DNA of 64,000 nt, taken from positions 95,804 through 159,803 of the forward strand of contig NZ_JBHMQT010000055.1 of NCBI RefSeq assembly GCF_042435035.1. Reading direction: 5' to 3'. The notes beneath the pieces are model-generated. The model saw only the letters and a list, made by a program, of their open reading frames with translations, did no database searches and had not been told where the DNA came from. The translations under genes were made by a program, and so were the position numbers. This DNA is from Sphaerimonospora cavernae. Lineage in GTDB: Bacteria; Actinomycetota; Actinomycetes; Streptosporangiales; Streptosporangiaceae. Numbering within the stretch: the first letter of the stretch is position 1; each line of letters starts with the position of its first letter. This document shows positions 37,125-46,500 of the stretch, piece after piece.

Positions 37125-37676
37125 TCACCCGTAGGCGTCGCCGAGTGCCGACTGCACGTACTTGCGGGCCTGGTGGATCCGCGATTTGGCGGTGCCGAGC
37201 GGGATGCCGAGCTGCTCGGCGATCTCCAGGTAATCGAGTTGGCAGATGTCGCGCAGCACCAGCGCCTGAGCGAGATCGGGCTTGTCCGCCTCCAGCGACT
37301 CCATGGCGTCGAGCAGATCGAGCCGCGATCCGGCGATGACGCTGACCCGCCGAGGATCGGGGCGCTGCTCGGGTAGTTCCTCCGCCTGCTCGGCCGCGCG
37401 CCGCTTCAGCGAGCGGTAGGTGGTCCGCGTGCAGTTGACGGTCACGATGTGCAGCCAGGTGCTGAACTTGGCCCGGCCCTCGAACCTGCCGATGTTGCGC
37501 GCCACGGCGAGCAGCGTGTCCTGGCACGCCTCCTCGGCGTCCTGACGATAGGGTAGAAGTCGCTCGCAGTGCCGCAGCACGTCGGGCTCGATCCGGCGGA
37601 GCAGTTCGCCGAGTGATCGATGATCGCCTCCGGCGGCCGCCCTGGCCAGATCCTCAGTTGTCTCGTCCATTGCCAT
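37125..37676 (-). CDS. ECF-family RNA polymerase sigma factor
   Basis: 183 residues from the ATG at 37676, after a GGAGGGG ribosome site (an ATG at 37703 would put that site inside the gene). Sigma region 2: VLRHCERLLPYRQDAEEACQDTLLAVARNIGRFEG and FSTWLHIVTVNCTRTTYRSL. Region 4: ALVLRDICQLDYLEIAEQLG and GTAKSRIHQARKYVQ. No anti-sigma gene is adjacent. It diverges from otsA with only ~38 bp between starts, so the promoters must be compact or overlapping. Confidence 0.92.
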   Translation of the reverse strand: MAMDETTEDLARAAAGGDHRSLGELLRRIEPDVLRHCERLLPYRQDAEEACQDTLLAVARNIGRFEGRAKFSTWLHIVTVNCTRTTYRSLKRRAAEQAEELPEQRPDPRRVSVIAGSRLDLLDAMESLEADKPDLAQALVLRDICQLDYLEIAEQLGIPLGTAKSRIHQARKYVQSALGDAYG

Positions 37677-37714
37677 TGCCGTTTCCGCCCCTCCTTTTGA
37701 CATCCTATTGATTC

Positions 37715-39145
37715 ATGAGCAGCCAGGTTCTGATCGCTTCCAACCGGGGGCCGGTGTCGTTCTCCATGTCGGACGACGGCACGCTCACCATGCGCCGGGG
37801 CGGTGGCGGTCTGGTCTCCGGGCTGTCGGAGGTGGCCAGGGACGGTGACCTGCTGTGGGTCTGCGCCGCGCTGTCCGACGGCGACCGCGGTGCCGTACGA
37901 CTCGCGCCCGGCGGGCGACTCGACCGCGCGTTCGACGCCGGGCCGGTCCGGATGCTCGACATCCCGCCGGCGGTCTTCCATCGGGCCTACAACGCCGTGG
38001 CCAACTCGACCCTGTGGTTCGTCAACCACCTGCTCTACAACACGCCGTTCACGCCGCAGTTCGGCATACGCTTCCGCCGCGAGTGGGAGTCCTACCGGGA
38101 GTACAACGGCGCTTTCGCGCTCGCGCTCGCCGAGGAGGCCGGGCCCGGATCCCGCGTGATGGTGCAGGACTACCACCTGACGCTGGCCCCGGCGATGCTC
38201 CGCGTCGAGCGGCCCGACCTGCGGATCGCCCACTTCTCCCACACGCCGTGGGCGCCGCCGGAGTACTTCTCGCTGCTACCCGACGACGTCGCCGTCGAGG
38301 TGCTGTCGGGGATCCTCGGCTCCGACCACGCCGGCTTCCTCACCGCCCGCTGGGCCGAGGCGTTCATGGACTGCTGCGCCGTCTTCCTCGGCGCCAGGGT
38401 CGATCGCGAGAGCCGTACGGTCAGCTTCGGCGGCCGGACCGTCCGCATCGGCGTGCATCCGCTCGGCGTGAACGGCGAGGCGCTGCGGGCACGTGCCGCC
38501 GAGCCCGACGTCGAGTCGCACATCGCCGCGATCAAGGACGTGGTCGGCGACCGCAAGCTGATCGTCCGCATCGACCGGACAGAGCTGTCCAAGAACATCG
38601 TGCGCGGCCTCACCGCCTACCGGGAGTTCCTGGCCGGGCATCCGGAGTGGCACGGCAAGGTCGTGCATCTGGCCTTCGCCTACCCGTCCCGGCACGACCT
38701 GCCTGAATACCGCGAGTACACGGCGGCCGTGCAGCGGTGCGCCAAGGAGATCGACGACGAGTTCGCCACCGAGGACTGGGATCCGCTGATCCTCAACGTC
38801 CACGACGACTATCCGCGATCATTGGCCGCCTACCGGCTGGCCGACGTCCTGCTGGTCAACCCCATCAGGGACGGCATGAACCTGGTCGCCAAGGAGGGAC
38901 CGATCCTGTCCAGGCGGTGCGCGCTCGTGCTCTCCCGCGAGGCGGGCGCCGCGGCGGAGCTCGGCGCCGACGCGCTGCTGGTCAACCCCTACGACGTCTC
39001 CGGTACGGCGGCCGCACTGCACGAGGCGCTGCTGCTGCCCGAGGAGGATCGGGCCGGGCGCTGCGCCCGGCTACGGGAGGCGGCGACCGCGTTCCCCCCG
39101 AGGCGCTGGTTCGACGATCAGCTCGCCGCTCTGGATCACTGCTGA
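37715..39145 (+). CDS. otsA: Trehalose-6-phosphate synthase
   Basis: 476 residues, family GT20. IASNRGPVSF at the N-terminus, NSTLWFVNHLLYNTPF, VMVQDYHLTLAPAML, IAHFSHTPWAPPEYFSLLP, RIDRTELSKNIVRGLTAY and LLVNPIRDGMNLVAKEGPIL are the family's donor and acceptor motifs. It makes trehalose-6-phosphate from UDP/GDP-glucose and glucose-6-phosphate. The phosphatase otsB is 7.7 kb away on the opposite strand, across the peptide cassette. Confidence 0.95.
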   Translation: MSSQVLIASNRGPVSFSMSDDGTLTMRRGGGGLVSGLSEVARDGDLLWVCAALSDGDRGAVRLAPGGRLDRAFDAGPVRMLDIPPAVFHRAYNAVANSTLWFVNHLLYNTPFTPQFGIRFRREWESYREYNGAFALALAEEAGPGSRVMVQDYHLTLAPAMLRVERPDLRIAHFSHTPWAPPEYFSLLPDDVAVEVLSGILGSDHAGFLTARWAEAFMDCCAVFLGARVDRESRTVSFGGRTVRIGVHPLGVNGEALRARAAEPDVESHIAAIKDVVGDRKLIVRIDRTELSKNIVRGLTAYREFLAGHPEWHGKVVHLAFAYPSRHDLPEYREYTAAVQRCAKEIDDEFATEDWDPLILNVHDDYPRSLAAYRLADVLLVNPIRDGMNLVAKEGPILSRRCALVLSREAGAAAELGADALLVNPYDVSGTAAALHEALLLPEEDRAGRCARLREAATAFPPRRWFDDQLAALDHC

Positions 39146-39351
39146 AGATTCGCGGATCGCGGCTACACCGTGGCCGGCTCTGGGTGCCGACACCGGCGCC
39201 CACGCCGGTCCCAGTCTCTCAACCAAGCTCAATTCAATTGCCGTTCCTGGCCCGCGTCGAACGGGACCGCGGCGGGACGTGACGGCGACGAACGCGGGTA
39301 CCGTCCGGCCGGATGCCGGGAAGCGGGAGGCTCCACCTCATCGGCTCCACG

Positions 39352-39861
39352 TCAGCGGAGAGGGACCACCAGGTCCACGAGTTCATCCCAGAAGTAGATG
39401 AGGATCGTGAGCGCGGCCGTCACCGTCCCGGCCATCGCGATTCCTGGTAAATCGAATGAGCCCGATGAGAACATCTCACCGACCGCTCCCAGCAGCGCGA
39501 TGAGAACCAGCAGAGCGTTCCGCACCAGATGACGTTCGCCGATGCTCGCGCCCTGCTTTCCGAAACAGTTACAGGAGACCCGGCGCCGACGAGAGATCGC
39601 TCGCATGATGACGGTGGTGAAGGCCAGAAGCAGGACCGCGGCCGATATCAGGCCCGCCTGGGAAGTGACGACGAGCAGGAGCGCAACCGTGATCTCAGCG
39701 GCGACCACGAGAAGCGCCACTTTTCCGGTCAGCCGCTTCGGCACCTCTTTCAGTTGGGCCAACGCCTCGGCGAAGGCGTCGAGGTTTCGCACCTTTCCGA
39801 GCGCCGAGAGCACAAAAACGGCCGTCAGCAGCATCCGCGAGACCAACACCAGATAGATCAA
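39352..39861 (-). CDS. MauE-like redox membrane protein
   Basis: 169 residues from a TTG at 39861, with AAGGA at good spacing. The TTGA overlaps the S26 peptidase stop. Four transmembrane helices and the MauE/DoxX-like signature FVLSALGKVRNLDAFAEAL. The cysteine pair SCNCFG (C97, C99) matches the CxCFG motif of MauE, which with MauD is needed to form disulfides in methylamine dehydrogenase. No methylamine dehydrogenase genes are present. It probably passes electrons from the thioredoxin-like protein to the membrane quinone pool (inference). Last gene of the six-gene cassette. Confidence 0.85.
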   Translation of the reverse strand: MIYLVLVSRMLLTAVFVLSALGKVRNLDAFAEALAQLKEVPKRLTGKVALLVVAAEITVALLLVVTSQAGLISAAVLLLAFTTVIMRAISRRRRVSCNCFGKQGASIGERHLVRNALLVLIALLGAVGEMFSSGSFDLPGIAMAGTVTAALTILIYFWDELVDLVVPLR

Positions 39862-40328
39862 GAACGGCCATCCTTCGGAAACCGACCAACCACCACGCCC
39901 GCGACTCGCTCAGCGGGAACATAACCCATGCTTCGGGAATCCAGGCTCGCCGCGGCATTGTCACCCAAGATGACGACGTGGCCCGCTGGAACCCGGTCAC
40001 CCACCGGCAGGTTCGCCCGTCCTGCGAGTTCTGCGGAGATCCTGTCCCCGGCGACGCCCGCCACCCGTTTGACGATCAGCGGCGCGGGCGGCGGCTCACC
40101 GGTGCGCGGCTCACCGCTCCGTCGCCCCGGTCGCCCCGGTCGCTCACGGTCGAGCACCACCACCTGTCCCCTACGAGCGAGTCCGCCAAGGCGTATCACC
40201 AGCAGCCGATCCCCGTCATGGAGTGTGGGTTTCATGCTGGCTCCCTCGACTTCGACGATCAGCAGGCATCGTCGTACGACCAACCCGGCGACCGCGGCCA
40301 CGAAGACGACCCCCAGAAGGACGCTCAT
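39858..40328 (-). CDS. Small S26-family (type I) signal/leader peptidase
   Basis: 156 residues with one N-terminal membrane helix (3-18). Catalytic Ser31 lies in EGASMKPTLHDGD, the general-base Lys87 in LIVKRVAGVAGD, and box E in LGDNAAASLDSRSMGYV (GDN at 122-124). It is shorter than housekeeping LepB and lies inside the cassette, with start and stop overlapping its neighbours. The likely client is the Ala-Ala-Ala-Ala site in the precursor peptide. Cleavage is predicted on the extracellular face. Confidence 0.88.
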   Translation of the reverse strand: MSVLLGVVFVAAVAGLVVRRCLLIVEVEGASMKPTLHDGDRLLVIRLGGLARRGQVVVLDRERPGRPGRRSGEPRTGEPPPAPLIVKRVAGVAGDRISAELAGRANLPVGDRVPAGHVVILGDNAAASLDSRSMGYVPAERVAGVVVGRFPKDGRS

Positions 40329-42103
40329 CCCACCGGCTCCCGATAGCCGGAGGCCTGGAGGGTGAACAGTTCCGCGTACCGGCCCCCGGCCGACATCAAC
40401 TCTTCGTGCGTGCCCTGTTCGACCACCTTCCCGGCCTCCAGCACGACGAGATGGTCGGCGTCCCGGACCGCGCTGAGCCGGTGGGAGATCAACACGCTGG
40501 TACGGCCTCGCCGAAGCGTCCTCAGTCTGCTGTGGATGGCGTGTTCGGACTCGGCGTCCAATCCGGAACTGGGCTCGTCCAGGATCAGTAGATCGCGGTC
40601 ACCACGTAACAATGCCCTGGACAGGGCCACCCGCTGCCACTGACCGCCGGAGAGCGTCACCCCGGTCCCCTGATCTTCAGGAAGCAGGATGCGCGTCAGT
40701 GAGGTGTCGTAACCACGCGGAAGCCCGGCCAGGGTGTCGTGCACACCCGCCTCCCGCGCGGCCTGCTCCACGCGTGACCGGTCGTCCATCAACTCCAGGT
40801 CACCCAGTCCGATGTTCTCCCTCGCGGTCAGGTCGTACTGCATGAAGTCCTGGAACAGCACGCCCAGCCGCCGCCGCAACTCCGCGGGATCCAGGTCACG
40901 CAGGTCGACGCCATCCCACAGGATGACGCCGCGCGTCGGATCGTAGAACCGGCCGAGGAGCTTGATCAACGTGCTCTTCCCCGCACCGTTCCGGCCGACG
41001 AGCGCGACGGTGGTGCCGTACCGGATGGTGAGGTCGACCCCCTTGAGCACCCAGGGGTGGTCGGGTGAGTAGCGGAACCAGACGTCCTTCAATTCGATGC
41101 GGTGCCGAAGCGGCTGAAGCCGAGTCGGCCGCTTCGGGACGGGAAGATCCTGCTCTGCGGTGAGCACCGCCTGGAAGTGCGCGAACAGCAACAGTTGCTG
41201 ATGGGCCGCGGCCACGTTGCCCGCCATCTGGGCCAGGCCCGTCTGCACTCCGGCCACCGCCGCGACGAACATGGAGACGTCGCCGATGGTGAGCCGTCCG
41301 CTGCCGGCCGCCGCTATCGCCCAGAGCAGACCGGCGCCCGCCACCACGGCCGACAGCGGCGACAAGGTCGCCTCCATGGCGAGTTCGCGCCGGTCCATCC
41401 GCTGCTGGGCTCGGTTGACCATGCGCCGCTCGCGCAGCATCCGATGCCGGAGCCAGTCGCCCAGGCCGAACAGCCGGATTTCCTTGGCGGCCGAGACATC
41501 GCTCATCAGCATGCCGTAGAAGATCTCCCAACGCTGCATGGGCGCGATCTGCCACATCATCTCGGCCCGCCACCGGGACAGCCAGATCTCCGACACCAGC
41601 ACGGGCACCGCGGAGACCACGACGATCCCGGCCATCAGCGGGTTCATGACGAACAGCCCGGCCAGGAAGCCGCCGACGACCACGACACCGTGGACCAACT
41701 GCAGGCCGGTGTCGACCACCTGGCCCGGGGTCATCCCTCCGGACTGTCGGGCGAGCTGCAGCCGATCCAGGAACGCCGGATCCTCGAAGCGTGCCAATCC
41801 GGTGAACCCGTTGACCGCGCCGAACAGCCGCTCCTGCGCCAGCAGGCCGGTCGCCCGTTCCAGAGCTGACCGGACATACTTCAGCACGCCGGGCATGAGA
41901 CTGGAGATCACCCCGACGAGGGCCAGGCCGACCGCCAGAGGGGCGAGTTCCTGCCAGGTAGTGCCCGCCGCCACCTTGTCGAGCGTCAACTTGGTCAGCC
42001 AGGCGACGCTCAACGGCACGGCGGCCGAGCACAGAGTGGCCAGGAGGTAGCTCAGCAACCGCAGCGGTCCGGACCGCCACGCCAGTGTGACGGCCAGGGA
42101 CAT
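40325..42103 (-). CDS. ABC exporter (fused TMD-NBD, no C39 peptidase domain)
   Basis: 592 residues. Six-helix membrane domain in the first ~310 residues, then an ATPase domain: Walker A GRNGAGKSTL with Lys near 376, signature LSGGQWQRVALSRALLR from about 483, Walker B LLILDEPSSGLDAESE and LISHRLSAV. It begins directly with the membrane domain, so it has no leader-cutting C39 peptidase. Cleavage is presumably done by the adjacent S26 enzyme. Start overlaps the thioredoxin stop (TGATG). It most likely exports the Cys-rich peptide. Confidence 0.93.
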   Translation of the reverse strand: MSLAVTLAWRSGPLRLLSYLLATLCSAAVPLSVAWLTKLTLDKVAAGTTWQELAPLAVGLALVGVISSLMPGVLKYVRSALERATGLLAQERLFGAVNGFTGLARFEDPAFLDRLQLARQSGGMTPGQVVDTGLQLVHGVVVVGGFLAGLFVMNPLMAGIVVVSAVPVLVSEIWLSRWRAEMMWQIAPMQRWEIFYGMLMSDVSAAKEIRLFGLGDWLRHRMLRERRMVNRAQQRMDRRELAMEATLSPLSAVVAGAGLLWAIAAAGSGRLTIGDVSMFVAAVAGVQTGLAQMAGNVAAAHQQLLLFAHFQAVLTAEQDLPVPKRPTRLQPLRHRIELKDVWFRYSPDHPWVLKGVDLTIRYGTTVALVGRNGAGKSTLIKLLGRFYDPTRGVILWDGVDLRDLDPAELRRRLGVLFQDFMQYDLTARENIGLGDLELMDDRSRVEQAAREAGVHDTLAGLPRGYDTSLTRILLPEDQGTGVTLSGGQWQRVALSRALLRGDRDLLILDEPSSGLDAESEHAIHSRLRTLRRGRTSVLISHRLSAVRDADHLVVLEAGKVVEQGTHEELMSAGGRYAELFTLQASGYREPVG

Positions 42104-42651
42104 CAGGCGGCCACGGGGGTGAGCTCCGACAGCAGATCGACCCGCGACCTGGTCTCCAGGACGACGGCGTCACCCGCCACGACGAACGCCGGCACCACGG
42201 CGTCAACACCGAAAGCCCTGGCCACCGGGCCACCCAGCGGCTCGGTGATCACCTGTACGGCGCCCGCCAGCGCCGCCACCTTCTCCTGGACAGCCTCGGT
42301 TCCGCCGGTATCGAACACGACCGCCCAAAATCGGGGCCCGTCCGGCGGAAAACCGGCGGCATAGGCCGCCAACTGCGGAATCTGCTCCTCGCATGATTCG
42401 CAACCAGGCGCGAAGAACGCGGCGACGACTGTGGAGGGCAGTTCACTCGACGATATGACTTCACCCGTCGTGGTGACCGCCTCGAACTCGCCGATCGGGT
42501 CGCCCGGCGACTTGGTGAACATCCCGGGCCTCACGTACTGCCGCAACAACTCCGAATGCTCCCTGAGCCGCCGGATCACGGCGACCGTCAGCAGCAGGTT
42601 CGCCAGGAAGAGCACACCGAGTAGAACCAGGGCGGCGACATACCATGACAT
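42103..42651 (-). CDS. Membrane-anchored MauD/TlpA-like thioredoxin
   Basis: 182 residues. One N-terminal membrane anchor (3-27), then a thioredoxin fold with active site PGCESCEEQ (C84-x-x-C87) and PAFVVAGDAV in the cis-Pro region. The topology puts the domain outside the cell. MauD-like proteins work with MauE in disulfide formation. Here the probable client is the six-cysteine peptide encoded just upstream. It starts 85 bp after the peptide stop, past a hairpin. Confidence 0.9.
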   Translation of the reverse strand: MSWYVAALVLLGVLFLANLLLTVAVIRRLREHSELLRQYVRPGMFTKSPGDPIGEFEAVTTTGEVISSSELPSTVVAAFFAPGCESCEEQIPQLAAYAAGFPPDGPRFWAVVFDTGGTEAVQEKVAALAGAVQVITEPLGGPVARAFGVDAVVPAFVVAGDAVVLETRSRVDLLSELTPVAA

Positions 42652-42693
42652 CAGCAGGCATCCTCAATGGCATGATCAATGGAATGGTGACGA

Positions 42694-42724
42694 CGTGCCG
42701 GCCCGGTGAGGACAGGCCGGCACG
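42694..42724 (-). terminator. Hairpin between the precursor peptide and its processing genes
   Basis: Perfect 10-bp stem (CGTGCCGGCC at 42694-42703, GGCCGGCACG at 42715-42724), 11-nt loop, 12 bp past the peptide stop and 42 bp before the thioredoxin start. No U-run. A partial terminator or 3' stabiliser here would give more peptide mRNA than enzyme mRNA, as in many bacteriocin operons. Confidence 0.65.
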
Positions 42725-42736
42725 CCTCGGTCCCTG

Positions 42737-42898
42737 TTATCGGCAAGCACCGCAGGTGATCGAGCCGTTGCGCTGTACGCAGCACAGCTTCGTCTTACCG
42801 CCCGCGCATTTGATGTAGTCACACTCCGCGGCGGCCGCCCGTGCGCTGGGAACCATCGCCGACAGAATCCGGTCGCCCAGTGCCAGAACCTTCTGCAT
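42737..42898 (-). CDS. Six-cysteine precursor peptide (candidate disulfide-rich secreted peptide)
   Basis: 53 residues from the ATG at 42898, which follows AAAGGGAG; the in-frame ATG at 42928 has no ribosome site. Residues 1-24 (MQKVLALGDRILSAMVPSAR then four Ala) look like an amphipathic leader ending in an AxA signal-peptidase site. The predicted 29-residue core (25-53) begins ECDYIKC and ends ITCGACR. Its cysteines are at core positions 2, 7, 15, 16, 25 and 28, i.e. C-x4-C-x7-CC-x8-C-x2-C. The core is basic (Lys/Arg) and otherwise small and polar. It sits between a LuxR regulator and the thioredoxin/exporter/peptidase/MauE genes. I recognise no described family. Confidence 0.8.
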   Translation of the reverse strand: MQKVLALGDRILSAMVPSARAAAAECDYIKCAGGKTKLCCVQRNGSITCGACR

Positions 42899-42943
42899 GG
42901 AAGCGTCTCCCTTTCCCGCTGTTGGCATTTCGTCCAGTGTGAA

Positions 42944-43252
42944 CTAACCGGAAGCGGCCTGGCTATTGGCCGTTCCGCCTAGGCGAGTCAGCCAATTGGC
43001 GATTTCCGATCCACGGTGCACCGTGAACCCGACCAGTGCGGCCTGAATGCGGCCCGTCACTCGAAGCTTGCTGAGAATGTTGGCAGTGTGAGCGCGGGCA
43101 GTTCGTTGAGAAATGGAGAGGCGCTCGGCTATCTGGCGGTCCGTGAGCCCGTAGGCCAGCAGCCTCAGTACATCCCGCTCACGTTCAGAAAGAGCTGTGA
43201 CCCGCGCGAGTGCTGATTCGACATCGAATTCTGACAACGAATCATCGGACAA
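42944..43252 (-). CDS. Single-domain LuxR-type HTH regulator
   Basis: 102 residues from a TTG at 43252, with AAAGGTGGG five bases upstream. The C-terminal HTH is ALSERERDVLRLLAYGLTDR, QIAERLSISQRTARAHTANI and LSKLRVTGRIQAALVGF. There is no receiver or sensor domain. The frame extends to 43417 through an Arg/Pro-rich stretch that includes the palindrome at 43352-43393, which argues against that longer start. It lies 45 bp upstream of the peptide gene and is probably its direct activator. Confidence 0.82.
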   Translation of the reverse strand: MSDDSLSEFDVESALARVTALSERERDVLRLLAYGLTDRQIAERLSISQRTARAHTANILSKLRVTGRIQAALVGFTVHRGSEIANWLTRLGGTANSQAASG

Positions 43253-43570
43253 TTCATCCCACCTTTCGCTAGGTCGATCCCATCCCTGATCCCAGCCGGC
43301 CCTCTGAGGACCGGCCTGCCCGGGTGAACACCGCGGCCTCCGGCGCCGTCCGCGGACCAACCGGCGCGGTCGTTCACGCGCCGGTTGGTCCGCCGTCCCC
43401 CGGAACGGGACCAGCATGACGAACCCATGTCTCGATCTTGTTCCCGTCGCTGTGGCGATCTTCGGAATCTCTCCGCCACCAGGCCCTGATCCACGAAGAC
43501 CACGCTGTGAGAAGGTGGCGGCAGACCGCGGCGACCCGAAGCGTTCTCAATCACAGGAGGCAGCCTGCGC
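43253..43570. promoter_or_regulatory. Divergent control region with perfect 17-bp inverted repeat (43352-43393)
   Basis: GCGGACCAACCGGCGCG (43352-43368) and its exact complement (43377-43393) are separated by 8 nt. The dyad lies between the short luxR gene and the SARP gene and has no adjacent T-run. It could be an operator for either regulator or an RNA hairpin in the luxR leader. GGAGG at about 43557 serves the SARP ATG. Confidence 0.6.
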
Positions 43571-46500
43571 ATGGAGTTCCGGATCTTAGGTCCTGTGGAC
43601 ATCTGGCGCGAAGGGCGGTCGGTGCCGATCGTCGGAGTGAAACAACGCAGCCTCCTGGCCATCCTCGTGTTGAACGCCAATCGCGTGGTCCCGTCCGAAC
43701 GACTGATCTCGGCGCTGTGGGGGGCCGATGTTCCGACCACCGGACGGAGACTGCTGCACAAACACGTGTGGGCGCTACGTCGTCTGCTTTCCGATCCCGC
43801 CTTGATGTCGAGTACGTCGGCGGGTTACCGGCTGGAAATCCAGCCCGGCGGCTCCGACCTCGACGTTTTCATCTCCGAGACCGAGGCGTCACGCGCGGCC
43901 TGGGCCGCCGGTGACGCCCTGGAGTCGGCAGATCGCCTGAGAACGGCGCTGAATCTGTGGCGAGGACCGGCGCTCGGCGGCACCCACCCCGACCTGCAGT
44001 TGGCCGAGTGCGCCGCGTTGGAAGAGAGAAGGCTCGCCGCCCTCACCGACCGCATCCGCGCCGATCTCTCGTCGGGACGTCACGGGGAGCTGATCGGCGA
44101 GCTACGTGGGCTCGCCGCCGAGCACCCCGGTTGGGAGCAGTTGCGCGGGCAACTGATGCTCGCCCTCCACCGGGTGGGCCGTACCGCCGAGGCGCTTGAG
44201 GAGTACCGGAACACGCGCCGGTATCTCCGAGACGAGCTCGGGATCGAACCCGGTCCCGAGCTCACCCAGGTTCATCAGTCGATCCTGGCAGCGGATCCCG
44301 CGGACCGCGCGGGGGAAGCCTCGGCCCGCAACACCCGAAGGCAGCCCTTCCCCACGCCGCGCCAGCTGCCCTCCGGCATCGCCAGCTTCATCGGCCGCAC
44401 GAAGTCCCTGGAGGCACTGGACTCCCTGCTACTCGGGGGGCGAAAAGAGGGCTCGGCGACCGTGTCGATCGCAGCGATCACCGGGACGGCAGGAGTTGGG
44501 AAGACAGCACTCGCCGTTCACTGGGGGCACAGAGTGCTGGACCACTTCCCCGACGGGCAACTGTACGTGGATCTGCGTGGCTACTCGACGGACGAGCGGA
44601 TGACGTCCGGCCAGGTGCTGCGACGCTTCCTGGTCACGCTGGGAGTCAAGCCGGAGGCGATCGCGTTCGATCCGGACGAGCAGGCGGCGACTCTCCGCTC
44701 GCTTCTCGCCAGTCGCCGGATGCTGATCATTCTGGACAACGCCGCCACCAGCGAGCAGGTGCGGCCCCTGCTTCCAGGTTCGCCCACCTGCCTGGTGCTG
44801 GTGACCAGTCGCGACGATCTGCGCGGTCTCCTCGTCACCCATGACGTACGCACGGTGCCCCTCGGCACTCTCTCCCCGAGTGATGCCGACGCCCTGCTCA
44901 CCCGACTGGTCGAAGACGACCGACGCACCACGGAGCCGGCCGCACTCAGCGAACTGTCCCGACTGTGCGGGTACCTACCGCTGGCGCTACGCATCGCCGC
45001 CGCGCACCTGGCGGCCGATCCCCGGCTTTCGGTCGCCGCGCTGGCGAGCAGGCTCCGAGGAGCGGGCCGACTGGAGACACTGGCAGTCGAAGGCGATCAC
45101 CAACTGGCGGTCCGGTCCGCGATCGATCTCTCCTATCGGACTCTCGCGCTGGAAGACCATCGGCTCTTCCGCCTGTTGGGACTGTATCCGGGCCCGGACT
45201 TCTCCGTACAAGCCGCGGCCGTGCTCGATGACACCACCCCTACCCGGGCCGCCGCCTGCCTGAGCCGGCTCTCCCGCGCACATCTCGTCGAGCATCATGG
45301 TGCGGACCGGTTCCGAATGCACGATCTGGTGCGCGAGTACGCGCACGAGCGAGCACTTTCCGACAATCCTCCAGCGGAGCGGCTGACGGCCATCGGTCGG
45401 CTCTACGGCTGGTACCTGCATCGGGTCGACGCCGCGGTACGCCTCCTGGCTCCCCAGCTTCTACGGCTTCCGGTACCGGCTGCCGATTCATCCGTGTTCA
45501 ACGACACCGCGGATGCCCTGTCCTGGCTGGACGCGGAGCGGGCGAACCTGGTGGCGGCGATCATCCGCGGGCGGACGCTCGGTGTCACCGAACCGGCCGG
45601 ACTGCTGGCTGACGCGATCCGTGGCTATTTCGCGGTACGCAGCGACACCACCGAGTGGCTGCTCGTCGCCCGAGCCGCACTCGGCGCCGCGGAGGCCGCC
45701 GGAGATGTCCTCGCACAGGCGGCCGCCCATCACAGTCTCGCCCAGGCCCACTACTGCCGGGGCGACACCGCGACGGCGACCGATCACCTCACGCACGCAC
45801 TGAAGTTCAGTGAACAGGTCGGATGGCATGAGGGCGTGGCCACGGCACTGGGCAATCTCGGAAACATCCTCGCCGACGCCGGCCGTCTCCCCGAGGCGGC
45901 CACCCATATCAGCCGTGCGATCTCGAAGTACGGCGAGATCGGCGACCCGACCCGGACCGCGGTCTATCTCGGCAACCTCGGCGGAGTGTTCACCAGCATG
46001 GGACAACTGGAGGATGCGGTACGACGGCATCGCCAGGCCCTCACATTGCTGCGCCAGAACGGAGCCGCGGCCCCTCAGGCGATCGCCCTCAACAACATGG
46101 GCTATGTGCTGCAACTCATGGGACACCTCGATGAGGCGATCGGGCATCTCACCGAGGCGCTGGGCATCTACCGGGACACCGACAGGATCAACGGCCAGGC
46201 CATCTGCCTGAGCAATCTGGCGGCGGCCTACCGCGATGCGGGCCGCTTCGAGGCAGCGGTGGATCACGCTCGCAGAGCCCTGAACCTCATCAGGGAAACC
46301 GATGACCGTTATGTGGAGGCCGAAGTCCTCATCACCCTCGGATCCGTCATGGTGCAGCGCGGCGGGCATGTCGACGCGATCGATCACCACGTCGAGGCGC
46401 TGCGGATCGCCCGCGAGATCTCCAGCCGGGAGCATGTCACCGGAGCCCTCCTGGGGCTCGCCACCGCGCACCATTCGCTCGGCCAGGCGGAACTCGCCAG

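Noticed and set aside
39352..39861. Methylamine utilisation locus
   Set aside because: MauE- and MauD-like genes are present, but no mauA/mauB dehydrogenase subunits, amicyanin or mauG occur; the context is peptide export.
42737..42898. Lanthipeptide, lasso or sactipeptide precursor
   Set aside because: The core has only two Ser/Thr besides its six Cys, and no modifying enzyme of these classes is in the cassette.
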